From Spirochaetales bacterium (GTDB lineage: Bacteria > Spirochaetota > Spirochaetia > DSM-27196 > PWMO01), in contig SKLB01000072.1 in the NCBI GenBank assembly GCA_007123465.1, positions 1-9,242 on the forward strand: 9,242 bases of DNA, given 5' to 3'. Below the pieces are notes generated by a model. The model did no database searches. It worked only from the letters and a program-made list of their open reading frames with translations, and was not told where the DNA came from. The position numbers and the translations under genes are program-made. The stretch's first letter is position 1; each line of letters begins with the position of its first letter. Positions 7,000 to 9,242 of this stretch are shown here, piece after piece.

Positions 7000-7988
7000 G
7001 TTTTCGCCGTAGAGCAGCAATTCTGGCAGCACTATCAGTGGTTCTGATGGCGACTCTGCTCCTGGCAGTGCTGCGTTCTCCACGCCGCCGCGCGGCGCAA
7101 GGGGCCGGTATACCGCTGGCCGCCGCGGGAACCATCGATCGTGCCAGCGGCATAACCTTATCCGGTCGCGATACGATCAGGCTGCAACGTGATGCAGACG
7201 GAACATGGTGGGTGCGGAACGCCGAGCGCCTGCTGCCGGCGCGGCAGTCGCGGGTGCAGCAGTTTCTATCGCAGCTGGCGGACAGCAGCACTTCGAGGCG
7301 GGTAACAACCCGGGCTGAGTTGTGGCCCGACTTCGGACTGGACCACAACAGCGCGCAACGCGTGTTACTCGAGGCTGCTGACGGAGAGCTACTGGCCGAC
7401 GTGGTCTACGGAAGGCGCACCGAAAGCGGTGCCGAGGCGTTTGTACGTTTTGGTGCCGCCGATGAGGTCTACGCCGCAGACGCGGCGGGCTTGTTTTACC
7501 TCGAGCGTGAATCGATCTATTGGACTGAACTGCGGCTGTTTGGTTCGACCCTGAGCGTGGATTCCATCGAGCAACTCGCGGTTTGGGCCGATATCGGCGA
7601 CCTGGGCGGTCTGCCGCATCGCTTCTCGTATCGGTTGCAGCGAGGCAGCGACGCTTCCTGGCGGCTGGCCGACGAACGCGGTGAGATGGCTGCGCGCGCG
7701 GGCCGGGTGCGCGAGCTGCTGGCCGCGGTGGTCTCGCTCGAGGGCGCGCGCGTGGCTGCCGCAACGCCGCCGGCGGATGCGGCGCCGAGCGCTGAAGTGA
7801 CCGCCGAGCTGGTTGACGGCAGCCGTTACCGGCTTGAGGTCTACGGTGAGGCCGGTGCAGAGCAGTTCACGGTGGTTGCCTCGGGCCCGGCTGTACCGTT
7901 GGACGCCAATCGCGAACCAATCTTCTATCTGATTAACGATTGGACTCTCGGCCGAGTCCTGCGTCTGCCGCGGGATATTCTCGAGTGA
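6996..7988 (+). CDS. DUF4340-containing membrane-anchored protein
   Basis: Last gene of the ABC operon, 330 residues: one N-terminal anchor (about 8-26) and a soluble domain expected in the periplasm. The soluble part contains two similar units, as usual for DUF4340: IRLQRDADGTWWV then SRVQQFLSQLADSSTSRRV (61-103), and YRLQRGSDASWRL then GRVRELLAAVVSLEGARV (212-253). This suggests an internal duplication. The end (PIFYLINDWTLGRVL) is also family-like. It starts inside the GldG-like stop (ATGA), with GGAG 9 nt upstream, so it should be made with that protein and join the same complex. The molecular role of DUF4340 is unknown. Its stop lies 4 bp from the stop of the opposing gene, and no terminator is visible. 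Confidence 0.82.
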   Translation: MSFRRRAAILAALSVVLMATLLLAVLRSPRRRAAQGAGIPLAAAGTIDRASGITLSGRDTIRLQRDADGTWWVRNAERLLPARQSRVQQFLSQLADSSTSRRVTTRAELWPDFGLDHNSAQRVLLEAADGELLADVVYGRRTESGAEAFVRFGAADEVYAADAAGLFYLERESIYWTELRLFGSTLSVDSIEQLAVWADIGDLGGLPHRFSYRLQRGSDASWRLADERGEMAARAGRVRELLAAVVSLEGARVAAATPPADAAPSAEVTAELVDGSRYRLEVYGEAGAEQFTVVASGPAVPLDANREPIFYLINDWTLGRVLRLPRDILE

Positions 7989-7991
7989 AAG

Positions 7992-8027
7992 GCTACGGCA
8001 ACTGGCCGGCGACAAAGTCGCGGTAGC
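7992..8027. repeat. nested inverted repeat at the convergent gene junction
   Basis: Outer arms GCTAC (7992-7996) and GTAGC (8023-8027) enclose an inner stem GCGAC-AAA-GTCGC (8009-8021). It covers the 3' end of the minus-strand gene. No T tract follows on the plus strand, and only CCTTTC on the minus strand, so an intrinsic terminator role is weak. The inner part is also under coding constraint. Confidence 0.3.
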
Positions 8028-9105
8028 GCTGCGGATCAGCCTTGAACGCGATAATCGGGCGTGCTTCCCGCTGAGCTTTGCCGAGCGCGTGCTGCGCCTC
8101 GCGGATCAGGCGGTCGGCTTCTATCAGGCGCCCGGAGCGGGCGGTCAGTCCAAACAACGGCCTGCCGGGCAGGGCGGCAGATTTCAGCTGCTGGTAGAAC
8201 GCCTCACACTGCTTGATTGTGCGGCCGAGATCGGTGTTCGGCAGCACGACCGCGAATCCGTCGCTGCCTTTCTCGAATATCAGATCTTCAAACAGAAATT
8301 GTTCGACAATGGCCCGGCAACAGCGGTGGTAGCTTTCGGTCCCGGGGGCAATCCCAGGGAACCGACACAGCACAAAGCTGAGATCCTGATCGTTGGATGC
8401 AGCGCGTTCGAGTTCCAGCGTCAGCCGGCGTTCGAGGTGTGACTCGTAACTGACGCCGCTGCGCGGGCTGAATAGTGCGGCTGCAGGCTGTGGTGCAGCA
8501 TCAGCCGGCGGCGTTGCGCGCTGTGGAGCGCCCTGGGTTGGGCCTTCTGGTGCGCTTTGCGGAGTGCGTTCTGCCAGCACAACACCGATAGTCAGCAGCA
8601 CGCTGAGCAGGGCAAATACCAGTACCGCGATCAGAGCGCGGCGCAGCAGGCGATACCAGACCGGGCGATCGAGAGTGCGGTAAACGGCCTCGGCAACCAG
8701 GGTCTGTCCGCCGGCGGTGCGCAGCGAGTCGGTCAGCACTATCTCGTTGACTCGATCGTAGCTGAACTCCGGGGTGACTGGAGTCGCCGGCTGAGGCGGT
8801 TCATCATTACCGAGGTAGCTGCTATTCCGCACCCAGAGGTACTCCAGACCGGCATCGAAACTGTATACCGCTATGGCACGCAGCGCGCTATCGGCGGTGG
8901 TAGACTCAGAGAGGAGACGTTGAATGGTCGTGGGAGCGGCGGCACGCTGCGCACTCAGCGCACGGTGCAATTCAGAGAAGTGGGCCTCGCTGCGCGCAAT
9001 CGCAGCCGTGCGCGCGTCGTTCAGCTGCAACAGCACCACCTCCAACAGGACAAGAAAGAACAGCAGCGTGCAGACGGTCCACACCGTGGCGAACTTGCGT
9101 TTCAT
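7993..9105 (-). CDS. two-TM sensor-like protein with degenerate GGDEF domain
   Basis: From ATG 9105 the product has 370 residues: TM1 (about 8-28), a periplasmic region (29-156) that could sense something, TM2 (157-177), a Pro/Ala/Gln-rich linker (181-213) and a C-terminal cytoplasmic GGDEF-like domain (about 217-357). The motif is GSDGF (280-284) followed by AVVLPNTDLG, the usual continuation of GGDEF. The catalytic Glu is gone, the first metal-binding Asp region reads CRFPG, and no RxxD inhibitory site precedes the motif. It is therefore not expected to make cyclic di-GMP, and may bind nucleotide or act through protein contacts. I associate similar domains (FSPRSGVSYESHLERRL-like N-terminus) with spirochaetes. 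Alternative starts are ATG 9114, which overlaps the candidate -10 box, and TTG 9150. None has a proper ribosome binding site. It is convergent with the ABC operon and so independently transcribed. Confidence 0.8.
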   Translation of the reverse strand: MKRKFATVWTVCTLLFFLVLLEVVLLQLNDARTAAIARSEAHFSELHRALSAQRAAAPTTIQRLLSESTTADSALRAIAVYSFDAGLEYLWVRNSSYLGNDEPPQPATPVTPEFSYDRVNEIVLTDSLRTAGGQTLVAEAVYRTLDRPVWYRLLRRALIAVLVFALLSVLLTIGVVLAERTPQSAPEGPTQGAPQRATPPADAAPQPAAALFSPRSGVSYESHLERRLTLELERAASNDQDLSFVLCRFPGIAPGTESYHRCCRAIVEQFLFEDLIFEKGSDGFAVVLPNTDLGRTIKQCEAFYQQLKSAALPGRPLFGLTARSGRLIEADRLIREAQHALGKAQREARPIIAFKADPQRYRDFVAGQLP

Positions 9106-9112
9106 ACTCCGC

Positions 9113-9118
9113 ATTATA
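9113..9118 (-). promoter_or_regulatory. candidate -10 box of the GGDEF-like gene
   Basis: On the minus strand a perfect TATAAT ends 7 nt before ATG 9105. Transcription would then begin at about the A of that ATG, giving a leaderless mRNA. No convincing -35 lies 16-18 bp upstream. TTGAAA at 9150-9145 is 26 bp away, too far for an ordinary sigma-70 promoter. The spacer contains a run of nine T. Confidence 0.45.
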
Positions 9119-9150
9119 TGGGAAAGCAAAAAAAAATGCACTCTTTTCAA

Positions 9151-9167
9151 ACTGGTGCCGAAAATGT
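9151..9167 (-). promoter_or_regulatory. copy 2 of a shared 17-nt upstream motif
   Basis: Read on the minus strand this is ACATTTTCGGCACCAGT, 16 of 17 bases identical to 156-172 upstream of xylA. It ends 45 bp before the predicted start of the GGDEF-like transcript. It also lies 58 bp before the right-edge gene, so it could serve either direction of this divergent region. Confidence 0.4.
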
Positions 9168-9206
9168 TGTTGAAACTGAAGCAGCAGGAGATTTCCGGGT
9201 GTGTAA

Positions 9207-9224
9207 TGTGCAGGAGGACGCACA
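9207..9224 (+). promoter_or_regulatory. ribosome binding site displayed in a hairpin loop
   Basis: AGGAGG (9212-9217) lies 7 nt before GTG 9225. The flanks TGTGC (9207-9211) and GCACA (9220-9224) are perfect inverted arms, so the mRNA could show the site in an 8-nt loop. The same left arm can instead pair as ATGTGC (9206-9211) with GCACAT (9227-9232), which would bury part of the start codon. Confidence 0.45.
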
Positions 9225-9242
9225 GTGCACATCACGACCCAA
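9225..9242 (+). CDS. start of a divergent gene, cut by the window edge
   Basis: GTG 9225 follows a near-ideal ribosome binding site and opens a frame with six codons (reading MHITTQ) before the window ends. Six residues do not identify a family; the opening resembles the start of some Rrf2-type regulators (MxITT), but this is only a hint. TGTAAT (9202-9207) is a possible -10, too close to the start for a normal leader. The gene is divergent from the GGDEF-like gene, sharing a spacer of about 119 bp. Confidence 0.5.

Noticed and set aside
6472..7348. Minus-strand open frames opposite the GldG-like/DUF4340 junction
   Set aside because: They overlap two well-supported genes joined by an ATGA overlap and show no domain-like features.
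9145..9150. TTGAAA as -35 partner of TATAAT 9118-9113
   Set aside because: The spacing is 26 bp, far from the 16-18 bp needed; the hexamer overlaps the alternative TTG start by chance.
156..9167. Mobile element bounded by the 17-nt inverted repeats
   Set aside because: No transposase, integrase or target-site duplication is seen, and the enclosed genes are ordinary chromosomal functions with uniform composition.

Overview
The window is GC-rich (roughly 60% by eye), densely coding bacterial DNA. No phage, transposon, CRISPR, tRNA or rRNA signal was seen. It looks like a free-living, sugar-using spirochaete of the Spirochaeta/Alkalispirochaeta kind. That is an inference from gene style: a class II xylose isomerase, a GldA/F/G-like ABC operon ending in a DUF4340 gene, and a membrane protein with a degenerate GGDEF domain of a type I associate with Treponema and Spirochaeta. 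No marker gene fixes the taxonomy.

Layout, left to right. (1) Positions 1-51 may hold the last codons of an upstream gene. They are followed by about 150 bp of non-coding DNA with several short inverted repeats. (2) xylA (278-1588) has a well-formed promoter with an A/T-rich UP-like element. A ROK-family regulator (1597-2727) follows 8 nt downstream, giving a two-gene xylose unit without xylulokinase or transporter. (3) A second same-strand run starts with rnz (RNase Z, 2777-3715). It continues 15 nt later with an ABC system of four genes: GldA-like ATPase, GldF-like permease, GldG-like auxiliary protein and DUF4340 protein (3731-7988). These genes are overlapped or closely spaced. (4) On the minus strand, converging with only 4 bp between stop codons, is a two-TM protein with a periplasmic region and a catalytically dead GGDEF-like domain (7993-9105). 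(5) At the right edge a divergent gene seems to start at GTG 9225, behind a strong ribosome binding site.

How it works together. XylA converts xylose to xylulose, and the ROK protein is the likely sugar-responsive repressor of that unit. RNase Z is housekeeping tRNA 3'-end processing. The four-gene ABC cassette should form one inner-membrane complex: the ATPase powers the permease, while the GldG-like and DUF4340 proteins project large domains outside the membrane. Its substrate is unknown, and it is the best candidate here for an undescribed system. The most notable non-coding signals are a 17-nt motif (16/17 identical) lying in the same orientation upstream of xylA and of the GGDEF-like gene, three promoter candidates pressed against their start codons, and a hairpin that displays the ribosome binding site of the right-edge gene.
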